Source: Bryoerythrophyllum caledonicum (Eukaryota > Streptophyta > Bryopsida > Pottiales > Pottiaceae). Taken from it: a stretch of DNA of 64,000 nt. The stretch is taken from contig OZ020523.1 of NCBI GenBank assembly GCA_963971425.1, positions 18,891,105-18,955,104 of the forward strand, given 5' to 3'. Both the position numbers and the translations under genes were made by a program. The notes beneath the pieces are model-generated. The model saw nothing but the letters and a program-made list of their open reading frames with translations, was not told where the DNA came from and did no database searches. This document shows, piece by piece, positions 26,327-38,467 of the stretch (positions within the stretch are counted from its first letter, which is position 1; the number at the start of each line of letters is the position of its first letter).

Positions 26327-26988
26327 CCCCTAAAGGAAGAGAGTCCCCTTGGAGGACACTTGAGATTCAATTGAGTCCCTCAATCTCAAATTTTGGCATG
26401 AGTTTTGAGATTTGTTATCAGATGTGCAAATTTTTCATGGCTTTCCGTTGACATATTCTTGTAGAAATCCGACTTTGAGTTCAAAAGTTACAAACACTTT
26501 TCAGTAACATGTACATATAGCGCATCCGTTTAGTGTGATATATAACAAATAGTGTAGCAAAGCTTTAACTAATTATAAAATCAATACAAATTTGAGTTTT
26601 TGTCTATTCAAAATTTAAGAAAACTCCTCATGGCAAGGAAATGGAAATATCTTCATCTATCGTGCGGATTATGAGATATGAGAAGGATATGAGATATGCA
26701 AAACTTGTTAATGTATTGTAAAGTCTCAACTCATGATTCCATTGCAAGAATTTCAACTCATGATTGCATTGCAAGAATTTCAACTCATGATTGCAATGCG
26801 ATAGAAGGTGGTCGAAGTTTGTTGAAGGTGTTTAGTATGACCTCAAGAAGAGTTTATGTCTTGATTCAAAGACTGATATATTTCAATCCGTACGGTCAAA
26901 CGGAACAAAAAAAATTCCGCATTCACTTGTACAACCCTGGCAATTTTCAATGGGTTAGGGGTGCTAAGATGTCACGGTCCTTTAGAGG
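26327..26988. mobile_element. TTAA-flanked MITE, 662 bp, divergent subfamily
   Basis: Begins CCCCTAAAGG and ends CCTTTAGAGG, flanked by TTAA at 26323-26326 and 26989-26992. Internal sequence differs from the 0.94-kb subfamily but keeps the core TTTCAATCCGTACGGTCAAA near 26880. A three-fold repeat of CAACTCATGATTGCA-like units lies at about 26728-26795. Confidence 0.72.
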
Positions 26989-26992
26989 TTAA

Positions 26993-28030
26993 TCTTAAGA
27001 TTTGGCCACCAAACCTTCCGCAGCCATAGTAACTATTTTACTTTTAAAGGGCAATTTGTACCCGCATGGTACAAATTGAGTTTGAGCAAGTCCTCAAATA
27101 TCTGATTTTGAAGATGAAAATTTGAAATTTTCATTGAAAATAGGAATATGGATTTGTTTTGTCTAGATATACATTTTCTTTTTTTGAACTTATTGGAAAA
27201 ATTATGGTGCTTCAAACATTAAAAGCTAGAGTTTGAGGCAGCTAGGTAGGGTGCTATAGAGCCAAATAGTAAAATTTATTGGGGGGGTGGCATCAAGGAA
27301 AATTGTTGGCAATCCTCATTGATTTTACAAAAAAATGTATAGAAATCAAGAATTAATTTTATTTTTTCAAATTTGTTTTTTTAAATAGAAGAAGGCATGA
27401 TAATGTATAGAACTAACAAAGATTATATATGATAAAAAATACAATTGCTTTGCTAAAGTAATGACCGCATTCAATACCCTTAGTCATTGCAATACCTTTT
27501 TCCCTATCCTAAACCCCTCCATTACTTGTGATTTTGGCGTGAAATTACCTAACATAAAGTAAACATAGTTCAAGGAAATTTATGCAATGTGTAGTGGGAG
27601 AATATGCTATCTAGAGTCAAAGTAAACTATATTGCTCCCTTCAAATGCATGATCATACAATCCGCATGGTCAAAGTTTACAAACTCTATTGAGTGCCTTC
27701 TTTGTACTAAAATTTGAGATCCTATGGTTGAAAACAATAATAGTTGTTTATATCAGTCTAATAATATCTCATCTAAACAAGGCAGTTCTGAGAAAAAGAA
27801 GTGAGTTGAAAACCAAAAGGAGGCTATCTTACTAAAATTTTGGATGACTTTACAAATAACTCTTTTCTTCTTCTTTATCTCTTTCTCATTTTTTTAATTT
27901 GTTATAAGAAGATGTTTGTTCTTGTGCTGAAAATCATTTGTTAAAATAAATCCACCTTATACATTTTTAAAATTAAACGCATCCATTCTGTGCAATGTGC
28001 TACACATTCAATGAGGTCAAGGATACTAAG
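26993..28030. other. Intergenic AT-rich with MITE fragments
   Basis: No gene. At about 27650-27700 there is a fragment of the MITE core (CAATCCGCATGGTCAAAGTT), and at 27835-27880 a fragment of the intron repeat family. Confidence 0.45.
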
Positions 28031-28552
28031 GTAGAGGCACCCAATTCCAATCAGTAGAGTATGCATGGAATGGTGCATGGAAATGGAAAATGCTTGAAAT
28101 GGTGCATGAAGTGACCCCAAACCAATACCTCAAAATCTGAATACACCAGTCATTATGCATTGGGTCATGAAGTGTGCAATTTTGGGTTGCTCCACCTCAA
28201 TTGAGCTCTCATTGGTGGCATTGCCTCGAAAGTCGAACAAGGCCAATCGGTATTGGGTACCCTCCATGAGTTGGTTATCCATGGCATGTCTTCTCTCTTC
28301 TTACTCACTCTCACTTATTGGCATTGGGTGAAGGAGGGCACCAAATCTCACCTACTCTAGAGTTTGATTATGGGCTCTCATGGTTTGTGGGCTTTTAAAT
28401 TCTATATCAATTCCAAATCTTTGTGATTAAATTCGAAAAAATATTTGTTGAGTTTCATTCATAATTCTGCATCTTTCTACAAAAATATTTTTGACAGACA
28501 ATGTCATTTGAGCCCCGAACTGGCTTAAGCGATCGGAATTGGGTGCCTCTAC
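28031..28552 (-). mobile_element. MITE with GTAGAGGCACCCAATTCC ends, copy B
   Basis: Reverse-orientation copy of 13148-13686, about 522 bp, with ends GTAGAGGCACCCAATTCC and GGAATTGGGTGCCTCTAC. Matching internal phrases include CATGAGTTGGTTATCCATGG and GGTGCATGAAGTGACC. It lies 21 bp from the Tc1-like element. Confidence 0.75.
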
Positions 28553-28573
28553 CTCATTTATGTGAGGGACCTA

Positions 28574-30150
28574 CAGTCACAAACAAAACTGAGTACAACT
28601 TACACAAACACAACTTCAGCTACCAATGGGAGGTGATTCAGATCACATGTATGGAGACCAAGCGGTCAAAGTCTGTAGCTCAAAAGTCTATTTTATGAAT
28701 GTGAAACCAAAAAATGAAAAGGAGATATGGTTTTTTAAATAAGCAATGTCAACGTGGTTAGGGTTCTGGCACTCAGTTTTGTTCACCGCTCCTCTTCAGA
28801 CTTTGGCATCCTTTTGGAGACAGAGCGGTGCAGAACATTGTGAGGGTTTTGTTGCAAACTGTAGCAATTGTTTCATAGAATTTTTAGTGCAATTTTCTGA
28901 ATCAATTCTACCTAGATGCCTCCATTGTCTCAAGCACAGAAGGACCAAGCCTTGGTGCAACTTAGAAATGGATTTTCTACACGTCAGGTTGTCAATTCGC
29001 TTGGCATGAGCCAGTCTTCAGTGGTGCATTTTAGAATGGATAGCAGTGGTGAGATTGAGAGGCAAAGAGGAGGGCGTCCAAGACTTCTAGGAGAGCGAGA
29101 GAGGCGGCGTTGTGTCACTCTTATTACTGAAGGCCAACTTGGAACTGCATCTGCAACATCAACTCAACTTCAAGAAGAAACAAGTAAATATTTGTCCGAC
29201 ATCACTGTGAGGCGTGCTTTGAGAGTGGCAGGTTTAGTTGCACAAGTGCAACAAAAGAAGCCGTTTTTGCGTCATAAACATGTTCTCGGACAATTGAGGT
29301 TTGCTCAAAGGTATGAGAATTGGTGTGTTGACGATCGGAAACGAGTTATCTTTTTCTCATGAGACAAAGATAAACACGTTTAATTCAGATGGTAGGTCAT
29401 GGTGCTCAATTGGAGATGGAGAGCGCATTGGATCGCAACATGTTTGTCAGGCGGTGAAGCATGGTGGCGGATCAGTTATAATTTGGGGTTGTGTGACTGC
29501 TTTTGGGCCAAGAGTTTGGTGTAGAATTGAAGGTACAATGGATAGGCATGTATACAAAAACATTTTGAAAAAGTTCTTGTGGTCTACTATCAAGAATTAC
29601 AATTTAGATCCTAGTAGGTTGGTGTTCCAACAAGATAACAATCCAAGGAAGAGTGAACAACAATGGCTTGCATCACAGCCATTTCAACTCCTCTAATGGC
29701 TTGCACAATCGCCAGACTTAAATCCCATTGAACACTTTTGGGCACTTCTGAAACGACGATTAAACAAATTTACAACGCCTCCAACAAGAATTCAAGATTT
29801 GTGGGAGCGTGTCTGTATCGTGTATCCTAATTTTAGTGAGGTGGATTGCATGGCGCTTTATGAGAGCATGCCACAAAGAATTATGGTAGTATTGAAAGCC
29901 AGAGGCTACTGGAGCAAGTACTGAAGATTGTATAGTGAACTTGAACAAAACTGAGTACTTGTATATAGGTTCACATTTGGCTCTGTAACATACTTTCTTG
30001 TTATCAAAGGAATGTGAAATTTTGCATGTATGCTCACAAGTTTGTGTACTCTCATCCAACTTTCAGATTTGAAAAAGAATCTCTGTACTACTTGTGGTTG
30101 TCTGCCAAAGTTAGGTTTGTGTAAGCTGTACTCAGTTTTGTTCGTCACTA
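28574..30150 (+). mobile_element. Tc1-like transposon B with TA duplication
   Basis: Left end CAGTCACAAACAAAACTGAG follows TA (28572-28573). The right end, read inverted, is TAGTGACGAACAAAACTGAG and is followed by TA (30151-30152). The terminal repeats extend about 45 bp with mismatches (TACARCTTACACAAAC is shared). Further copies of ACAAAACTGAG lie inside, inverted near 28777 and direct near 29944, giving each end a double, facing arrangement about 215 bp apart. The transposase inside is broken. Confidence 0.8.
28916..29924 (+). pseudogene. Tc1-like (DD34E) transposase pseudogene B
   Basis: Starts MPPLSQAQKDQALVQLRNGF with a helix-turn-helix (TRQVVNSLGMSQSSV) and a GRPRL hook. The frame runs to a TGA at 29360-29362, then shifts by one. 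The DDE core reads FSHETKINTFN, where the family has FSDETK (first Asp changed to His), then FQQDNNPR (second Asp present), and AQSPDLNPIEHFW (Glu present). A nine-base loss after NNPR and a TAA near 29695 are also present. Restoring that loss in a count gives the 34-residue Tc1 spacing. It ends SMPQRIMVVLKARGYWSKY and TGA. Inactive. Confidence 0.85.
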
Positions 30151-30449
30151 TATGTAGTTTCTTATAAATGCACTTATGTCTCACTCTTTGATTCTTGATC
30201 TAGGCATCTTCAACTAGATCATGGATCAAAACATTTACTTATAATGGTGGCAACTATTTGGTAGATGATATGAGTACAAGAATGGAACAATCCTCTTACA
30301 ATTATAGAGGCCTACAAGGATTTGCTTCATGTAAACATCATAAGAAGTTAGTTTCATCAAAAGTTGGATTTGAGCTTCTGACTCAAAGTTCTAAATGAGG
30401 ACATTTTTGTTTTGAGGAGATCATGATAACAGTACACCGCATGGCTTAG

Positions 30450-30675
30450 CCCTTAAACATCAGTCGGGAACCATACATACAGGCACGTATTTTACTATGT
30501 AGAATACAAAAAATGTATTAAAGTTTAGCAAGACTTACACCTTTAGATTGAAGAGTCTTCAACTAACATCTTTCAGTTGGGAGTCATTTCAATATCTGAA
30601 CCTTATTATGTTAAAATACAACACCGTACATGTAGAATACGGTGGCCACCAGCGGCACCTTCTGACGTTTAAGGG
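30450..30675. mobile_element. MITE with CCCTTAAAC...GTTTAAGGG ends
   Basis: Left CCCTTAAACATCAG, right CTGACGTTTAAGGG followed by TTAA (30676-30679); the left flank is TTAG, a one-base difference from TTAA. 226 bp. Relatives are at 12340-12630, 22309-22460 and twice at 52850-53420. Confidence 0.65.
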
Positions 30676-30679
30676 TTAA

Positions 30680-31947
30680 ACTAACAGGAATATTATTCTC
30701 TACTCTAATCCTTGAAAGGACACAATTGTGTTTTTGAAATAAGACCTCCAAAACTACCATCTATACTGCCAACATAAAATAATTTCCATTAATGACGTCC
30801 TACCACTTCTAATTGTAGGATCATGTAACATCTACTATTAGACAAACATACCAAATTATATAGATATATACATATATATAATTTTTGAGCGCACAAATTG
30901 AAAGATTATAGCATTCAAGATAGTTTCATGGCTTTTTGCACCTTGATTTTATAGGGTCAGTACTCTAATTTTTTTAATTATATGAAATTCTTACACTTTG
31001 CAAAGTTGCCACTCTTTACCATCAAAGTTTATAGGATGCAAGGTACTTGTCCAAGAAAATCTAGGTAAGTTAAAGGTGTTTAGCATATCTAAAACAATCT
31101 TGCAACAAAAAGGGGTCCAAAACCACACAAATTACATATAATGTTTTTGTGGTCTCAATGTCGTACAAAACATTATTCCAAAAATTGAATGTTAAACTAT
31201 TATGTTTTCCTAAGGTAGGAGAAAGAGAACAAAGGAAAGCCCAAAATCTCAATTTTTTTGCCAAAAGAATGAAAGCTTTTTGCATGTTGCCCAAAAACTT
31301 TGATGCATCTTTGTAAGAACTCCAAGGAAGTGACGTTAGTTAGTTGTATTAAAAAACTCACATTTCTTCAATTAACTTGGCAAACTACCCAAACTCCCCT
31401 CCTCCTTCCACCAAAAATTGCTTTGGGTAGCATAACATTTTCATCCAATTTTGGCTCTAGAAAAAATTGTACTTCCATAAGGCTTTTAACCCCTACAATT
31501 CTCTGACATTTTAGCACCCAAACTCATTGAAAACTGCTAGTTTCAATGCATTCAACACAAAATGCAATAAACACAGTTTTTACATATCTAAGTGTAGGAT
31601 CTTGTACTAGGATTGTACAAGTGTGTGATAAAAATTTCTTCAAAATGATCACACAGATGAAAAGGTATCAGCCTTTGAAGTGAGACATAAACTTTTCTCG
31701 AGGTCATACTAAACACCTTCAACTAAACTACTTCACTATTTGTATATGTACTGAAAAATGTTTGTAACTTTTGAACCGTAAGTCAAACGTCTACGAAAAT
31801 TACGTCAATAGAAAGCTATTAAAAAATTTCCCATCTTTAGGGGTTGAAAGTGCCTATCTACTGTAAAGTCTCAAATAGAGTTGCCAAACATTGACACCAT
31901 AGGAACTTTTCCAAGTTCTTTTAAATTCTATTTTGGGACATTTGGTC
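30680..31947. other. Intergenic with decayed MITE pieces
   Basis: No gene. A fragment at about 31490-31860 has ends AACCCCTACAATTC and TTTAGGGGTTGAA, probably a degraded TTAA-type MITE related to 26327-26988 in reverse. CATTGACACCATAGGAAC at about 31890 is a piece of the 0.94-kb subfamily. Confidence 0.45.
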
Positions 31948-31951
31948 TTAA

Positions 31952-32746
31952 CCCTTTACCGCCTAGGGATGTTTCTGGAAAAATCAAGATTTTTGCTGAG
32001 TTTTTCCTTAGAACCAGATTTGATGGAAATACAATGCCTAATATTAATATCTAACCTTACAAAATTGAACTTAACCCATGACATGAACCTTTGGGAAAAA
32101 ATTTCACAACATCCAACGGCTGATGGAATAGATTATAGTGTTTAAAGTTACCGAATATTGGTAGTGAAAATTGTGGGATTTGGAGGGTGTACTACTTTAA
32201 CCATCAATAGATTCTTGCAAGAATTTTTTTACTTTGAATTAGAGCGGTTCACATGTGCACTAGGTTGATAGCTTTGCATTGACATATCATATGTGAAGAA
32301 AATATTTATACACAATTATTGGTGATTTTTTTTCTTTTTTCTACTTGATTGTATACAAAAATGTTCTAACCTTATACAAATCAAAACGGAAGTTTCTTAT
32401 GTGAGGAGATCAACAATCACAAAACAATGAAGAATGTCTTAAAGACGAAGTTCAATCAAAATTTAAGACCAAAATCAATGTGCATGTGTGTGAAATACAA
32501 CATAGTATGTGGCATGGTATTCACTGTATTCACTATATTTTGGTGTATTTTGTGTTGTATTCCTAGCTTTTCCAAGAGTTCTACAAATCCAAATCATGAT
32601 CTGATTGTTGGAGAGTGTTTGTGTAATGAGTGCACAAATCTAAACCTGGAATTTCAAAGCCTAATTCCTCATGGATTTCATGCAAATTGAGTTTTAGCAC
32701 CTCCAGAGTCCCATTTCGGGCTTCTTGGGCGCTAAACGGTTCAGGG
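31952..32746. mobile_element. TTAA-flanked element with CCCTTTACCG ends, 795 bp
   Basis: Left CCCTTTACCGCC, right inverted CCCTGAACCGTTTAG, flanked by TTAA at 31948-31951 and 32747-32750. Resembles 8173-8727 in its ends. An 87-codon open frame inside (32427-32690) shows no known motif. Confidence 0.6.
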
Positions 32747-32750
32747 TTAA

Positions 32751-33281
32751 AAGGTTACGTTGGTGAGTATGATGCATCTCCACATGCTTTTAAGAGGGAA
32801 GATTGACACACATAATTTCCTTTGTGGCAGGTTTTAGTACGAGGAACTCCGTACCAATCAATCAAGCTATCCACCAGTTGCTCATTACTGTAAATAAGTA
32901 CAAAGAACATTGTTCCTCGATCTTCCAAAGGCCACGTTCATGATAAGCATGGAAACCATCAAGTTTGCTGGTTCATGATCTCAAAGCTGAATGCAGACAG
33001 AATCCATGTTGTACAAGTTTTTTTCATTTCAGTGTAGTATAAAAAATAAAGTTATCTCTCTGAAAAAGACCACGTACCACCTCCACTACACCGTTCCGTG
33101 AATATAGTGTAGACTAGACTAGTTGAAAATTTACATGCAATTGTTGATTGACACACACTTGCTTGAGAACAAATACCCAATCAGAACTTGGCATGCACAT
33201 GCTTTGATGGAAATTAGTGTGGGTGATCTACATCAATAATCCCTCTACACATTATGTGTTTAGTGTAGCCAATCACTGAAA
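32751..33281. other. Intergenic, nothing recognised
   Basis: No gene, RNA or clear transposon ends. Ordinary AT-rich sequence. Confidence 0.4.
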
Positions 33282-33625
33282 GTAAGGTGACCTGCCATAT
33301 CCAACACGTTAAGCAATGTGCATATAGAGAGAGGAAAGAATTATACAATTATTTTTTAGGAATAGCCAGTGAAATTACAATTTCAACTCAAGTAATTTTA
33401 TATTTTTTCGATGTAAAGTGAATCAGTTATGAATTTTCAAAGTGTGCTGCCATGTTTAATTGGAGACTGCGAATAGTACCCCTCGCAAGCACCGACCAAA
33501 AGTAAGGGATTCTGAGTAACACCAAACCTCCATTTGGATAGGTGAAAGGGTGGTATGGGAGGGAAGTGGGTTGGATATATCCCAATTTTATGAGTTTTGG
33601 TTGGACACCATAGAGGTTATTTTAC
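33282..33625 (-). mobile_element. AAGGTAAGCC-family MITE, reverse degraded copy
   Basis: TTAAGCAATGTGCATATAGA, AGTTATGAATTTTCAAAGTG, GGTATGGGAGGGAAGTGG and GGATATATCCCAATTTTATG match the reverse of 14015-14359 and parallel 20264-20575. The ends are eroded. Confidence 0.55.
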
Positions 33626-33658
33626 TAAATTTCAGCCATTGGCTTCTAGTTGCTAGTT

Positions 33659-33882
33659 AAGGTAGGACAATCCAAAACCTACCGGCAACTCAATACCGCT
33701 CCCTTTTGTATCCTTCCTAGATTCCAAGGAGGAAACCTAGCATGTCTTTACATGACCTTTGCATTGACCAATGACTTTCAATAAGTGATGTGATGACTAG
33801 CTACATCTCTTCCTTGAAATCCAGGAAAGGTATAGAAGGGAGGGGTATTGGGTTGCCAGTCAGTATTGGATTGTCCTATCTT
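33659..33882. mobile_element. Foldback MITE with AAGGTAGGACAATCC ends, copy A
   Basis: Left AAGGTAGGACAATCCAAAACC, right (inverted) AAGATAGGACAATCCAATAC. The arms continue imperfectly for about 80 bp (GGCAACTCAATACC and GGTATTGGGTTGCC; ACCTTTCCTGG-type). A second copy lies at 48242-48455. Confidence 0.7.
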
Positions 33883-34695
33883 ATTGGTAACTACTACCTA
33901 TTTGTTATTGGTTATTGGACATTATAGGAACTTGCCCAAAATTATAAAAATACTCCCATGGAAAATTGTACGTCATGGGTCAATATCAATATCTAATTAA
34001 GTCTTATTCCCAAAAACACGAGATACTCGTTTCAAAACAATACATTCAACTCAAAAGAGTTATTATTTTCCTAAAGTGCAACAATTGTGTTCAACTGTTT
34101 TGTAAACAATCGCAATCTTTTATTTTTTGTTTTAAAAATTGATTTTTAATGTTTATTTATCCTTGGTATTTTTAATTTTATTTTGAGATCAACATGCCAT
34201 TTGCCCACAGTTCATAAATTGATGAACAGTGTTATGGGTGCGATAGTACCATACCACGGCAGATTCGTCAATCAATCAGTTGGCTTTTGGCAAAGCGAGC
34301 GGTGCAACCACACCTTAAAATAATTTAGGGTGCACGAGCATGGTACTATGCAACTACACCTTAAATAATTTAAGGTGCACGAGCATGCCCCCTGCCCCTT
34401 TTCTGAGCATGAGAATACAAGAGGTGGTGGTGGTGGTGGTTGGTTGGTTCCAAGGGAAACTCAATTGTTGCACATGGGCCACCGCAACGTGAACTTCGTT
34501 CCGTGCCTTTTTTTTACAATTCGTACTAGGTTTAGCGTCACAATCTCTTTTTCATCTATTGATCACAAGTCTTTGTCATGGCACCCGGTAGTGGTGGTAA
34601 GCCGTGCAAAAAACTTTTGCTTTCTTACACGGGTACAACATTAACTCCTAAAGGACCACAACCAATTTTAGAGGAATCTCTATTCCGTTGATTAA
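33883..34695. other. Intergenic, one MITE end relic
   Basis: No gene. A GGT microsatellite lies at 34421-34447. At 34641-34691 TTAACTCCTAAAGGACCACA looks like an isolated left end of the CCCCTAAAGG family. Confidence 0.45.
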
Positions 34696-35262
34696 CTCGT
34701 AAAGGACCATTTCTCCATGGGGGGCGTTATTCCTTTAGGGCAGGTTCCTACCATTTCAATTTTAATCATGATTTTTCTATTTTTTATGAATATGCAGCAT
34801 AGTGGTAGCTTTCTAGAAATGTAGATTTTTTTGCAATAAACTATCAAAAAATATATACATGTGCAACACCGGGAACTCTAGGCAACTCCAAAAGTTTGCT
34901 AGTAGTTTCCATTGAGATTGAGATTTTTCATACATGCAAAGAGTATTACTATCTTTGAAGATGTCAAAACAAATTCTTGTTTTTAGTGTAAAAAAGCCTT
35001 TGAACCCAAGTCCGAAAATTTTGCACATTCTCGAGCAAAGAGGGAAAAAACTTTTTCTTGCACTTCAAATGCTATTATCTTCACATCTGTGTTGTGGATT
35101 GCAACCAAAAAATACATGGCATGTTCATATAGAAATCTATTATAAGATCTTACAATTAGTAGTACAAGATTTCACTTAATAAATGTGATTTTCTTGCCTC
35201 TTTTTGACAATGGCAGTTTTGGACTAGTTTGTGAGCAGAGTTGGGTGTGGCCCTTTAGGGAT
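34696..35262 (-). mobile_element. CCCCTAAAGG-family MITE, reverse copy, 567 bp
   Basis: Left CTCGTAAAGG after TTAA (34692-34695), right CCTTTAGGGA before TTTAA. The right end read inverted matches the left end of 528-1451 (CCAAAACTGCCATTGTCAAA). Internally deleted relative to that copy. Confidence 0.6.
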
Positions 35263-36297
35263 TTAAAACTACCAAGGTGAAATTTGAGAATGTAAATGTA
35301 GGATATTTTTATATATTATATGAGATGATGTTTGTGAATTTTGACCGTACGGGTTGAAAGATAATTGCGGTCAAAGTGAAAAAATATGTACCCAAAAAAC
35401 ACCAAGTCCCTTAGGGATTAAAATCTGCTCAAAATTTAATTTCACCCCTAAATTTCCTTTGCTAATTTTCACCTTAAACACTTCAAACCGACGAGTATAG
35501 TGCAAAGGCTGAAGAAGAAGAAGAAAAGTTCAATTTCAATTTTTAACAAAAGTATTTTCATATAGATTGATAAAAAATTCATGCTCAAAGACTTTAACAA
35601 GGATCCAAAGATTATAGTGTTTAAAGTGAAGAGAAGGGAGTTTTTTAATCCCTATCATCAGTATCAATGCACTTTGATTTCACAAGGTGTCAAATTCTTG
35701 TGTAAGTAAGGTTTGAACTCAATACTGCTATGTTAGTTCCATATAGAGCACATCAATTTTTAGAAGTAGAAGATGGTAGGAACATTTTCAAAATAATCGT
35801 CCACAGGGATAACATTCATATTCTTTATGGGAATCTAAAAAATTGTGTGTCCAAAAAATACAAGCCGCTAGTCACAAATGACTGGGTTCAAATCATCATT
35901 TAGTTGGTTCACCAAATTTGAAGGCAAATTTATAATTCATATGTTAAAAAATGAAATGAGTGCCCTTATGGTTAAATTTAGATGAAATTATTGAAGAACA
36001 TCAATGGTTATTGCTCATTGATTTTTTTTACTAAGTTTATTTTACTAAATTAATGCTTTTACTAAGTTAAACTATCTTGCGGAGGAGCTCTAGGAAATGC
36101 GTCCTTTGTTTTACCACTTTCAAAAAATTACATAAAATGAAGTACAACTCCTATGTCAAGGACTATAACTTGTCTACCTTATATAATAAAAAGAAGGGGG
36201 GACAAAGAAATGCAACTTTAAATCAATGTGTAATGGTATAATGTAGTGATTGGTTATTTTCCTATTTTCTTTTGTATACTATGATGGAGATGAGGTA
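35263..36297. other. Intergenic with MITE core fragment
   Basis: No gene. At about 35342-35365 GACCGTACGGGTTGAAAGAT is the MITE core, and near 35400 a TCCCTTAGGGATTAAAA end-like phrase. The rest is AT-rich. Confidence 0.4.
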
Positions 36298-36301
36298 TTA
36301 A

Positions 36302-36504
36302 CCGCTAAAGGACCAATTGTTAATTTGGGAGGACAAGTTTTCACTTTTACTACAATTATATCTCCATCCGTATGGTCTAAATTCACAAAAAATTTACAAC
36401 AACATCTCATATAAGATCCTACAATAACATTCTCAAAAGTTCATCTTGGTAATTTTTAATCAATGAAGTTGAGATTCCTCCAGAATGCCTTGGTCCTATA
36501 GGAT
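36302..36504. mobile_element. Short TTAA MITE, 203 bp
   Basis: Left CCGCTAAAGG after TTAA (36298-36301), right CCTATAGGAT. Related to 45049-45265 and 54975-55161 (shared phrases GGACAAG/GGACCAAGTGT, TCCATCCGTATGGTC, TGAGATTCCTC). Confidence 0.65.
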
Positions 36505-36615
36505 AAAACTACATTAGCATTTCTACAAGAAAATGTCAATTTCAATTCCCAATGTCAAAAATAATTTCATTAGTGGCTCATTCTAGTTTAAGCACCTACT
36601 TAGGTACTTCCTTAA

Positions 36616-37556
36616 CCCCTAAAGGCCCAAGGCATTTTCACACCAAAAACACTTCAAAATTGCTCGTTCAAGTGCAATGAGTAAAGAGGGAAACAAAGAC
36701 TTTTATTTCTACATCTAACCATAGGATCTCAATTAAAGCTCACTAAGTAACGTTCTCACAAAATTTCATAAACTTTGACCGCAAAAATTGAAAGATTATT
36801 GTGTGTAAAGTAAAGAAAATGGTTCATTTTCTCCCCTGCGTTGAGTGGATCAACAAACTTTGACTTCACTTGGTTTGAAACTTTTTGCATTATACAAGGT
36901 CTAGATTCTTTTCCATCTTGTTAAGCATGAAGTTAATTCCTTGAACAACAATTTTTAGAGGTAAAAGAAGGGTGTAACATATTCAAAACAATTGTGCGAG
37001 GAGTGGAGGTTCAAAAATGACCAATTTGCGTTTTATTTTTTTGTGAACTAAATATGTTTTAGAATGAAAACCCAAACTGTTGGTAGGAAGGTTTAGAACA
37101 CATCTTGTAGTGGAAATTTTTATTTAAAAATACTAAGATCTCTAAATTTTACGTGGAAAAAGAAGAAGTTTTTTTAGTACCTTGCCTGACAATTTGTGAC
37201 AATGTATGAAAATGTTTGACTTGGGTTAATGTGCTATTTTTCACTAAAGATAATAAATTTGTTTTCAACAACGGGAATGAAAATAATATTACTTGCCATT
37301 ATTGAAAATCTCACATTTGATTGAGTATTCTATCAAAAGTTTTTGGAGTTGCCGGTCGTGTCCGCTCTCCCCATCAAAACTTCAAAACCCTATAACTTTT
37401 GCATTGAATGTCAGATGTAAGAAAAAATCGTATGTACACAAAGCTTTTAGTAATGTCCGTTTACAGTAAAATTTCGAAAAGAAAAGATATAAATTGACAC
37501 TGTAGGAACTTGCCCAAAGTTAGAGTTTCCCGAGGGGACTCTTGGGCCTCGAGGGG
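36616..37556 (+). mobile_element. CCCCTAAAGG-family MITE, 941 bp
   Basis: CCCCTAAAGG at the left and CCTCGAGGGG at the right, flanked by TTAA (36612-36615 and 37557-37560). A complete copy with subterminal GGCATTTTCACACCAAAAAC and CTCTTGGGCC. Non-coding. Confidence 0.8.
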
Positions 37557-38163
37557 TTAAAATTGAGCCTTTGACTCACTATGTGTATAGTATCTTAGGC
37601 ATCTTGTAATAAAAAATTGCACATTCCCAAGAAACATTTTGTAAAACTTTAAACAGAGACGCGTGGAATAATTTTGGTACCAAACCAACATCACCATTAG
37701 GTTATCTCAATCAACCATGAATTTTTATAGTTCCTGACAAATATTTAGCATATCCTCTTTGTCAAAAGTTTTGAGATTTTGAAAGTTGCAGAATTTATTC
37801 ACAAGGACCACCCCCCTTGGAATTTTATGTCAAAGCATCCCAATGCTGGCAATCATGTAGTGAAAAGAATCCACAAACATGGTGCAACATATGGCAATCA
37901 TATACTCAAACTACTTGTATACGTATATAAGTCAACCCACAAAAAAGGAACATTGTCCTACAACCTTCTTCTTCGAGTAAGCTCATGATGATTCTGGAAC
38001 GAAGCCACATGATTATTATCCACTCACCCTTTTGTGTGGACGCAAACGAGCTATTCCTGTGAATTTCTAGAGTTCCACGTCATTCCAACTAAAGATCCTC
38101 AACATGTGTGGAGGTTGGATTCTTCATTCATTAGGTGGCCTACTTGACCCTGAGTTTGTTTAA

Positions 38164-38377
38164 CCCCTAAAGTTCCTTGACAATTCCCTCAAAAACTATA
38201 AGTGGTACTAACTTTCAAACCACAAATCCAAAAAATAAAATAAAAATATGTCCACGAAGCTCTTATCAAAGGCAATCTAGAATAAAAATTTCAGAGAAAA
38301 TTGATTTTTTTTCGAATTTTAGGAACCTGCCCAAAAATTGAAGAATCACCCCGAAGGAGACTCTCGTCCTTTAGGGG
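38164..38377 (+). mobile_element. Internally deleted CCCCTAAAGG MITE, 214 bp
   Basis: Left CCCCTAAAGT, right CCTTTAGGGG, TTAA on both sides (38160-38163 and 38378-38381). From the phrase AAGTGGTACTAACTTTCAAA to the right end it matches 1278-1451 of the first element, so it is that type with about 700 bp of the interior lost. Confidence 0.75.
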
Positions 38378-38467
38378 TTAATATTAAACTCATTTGTAAA
38401 AGAAGGCAATGATATTGTGATTTTTGACCTCTTATCTCATTTTTTTATTATTACTATCAACCTTTAA

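Noticed and set aside
35870..35910. Possible tRNA T-arm (GGGTTCAAATC)
   Set aside because: No matching acceptor, D or anticodon stems around it.
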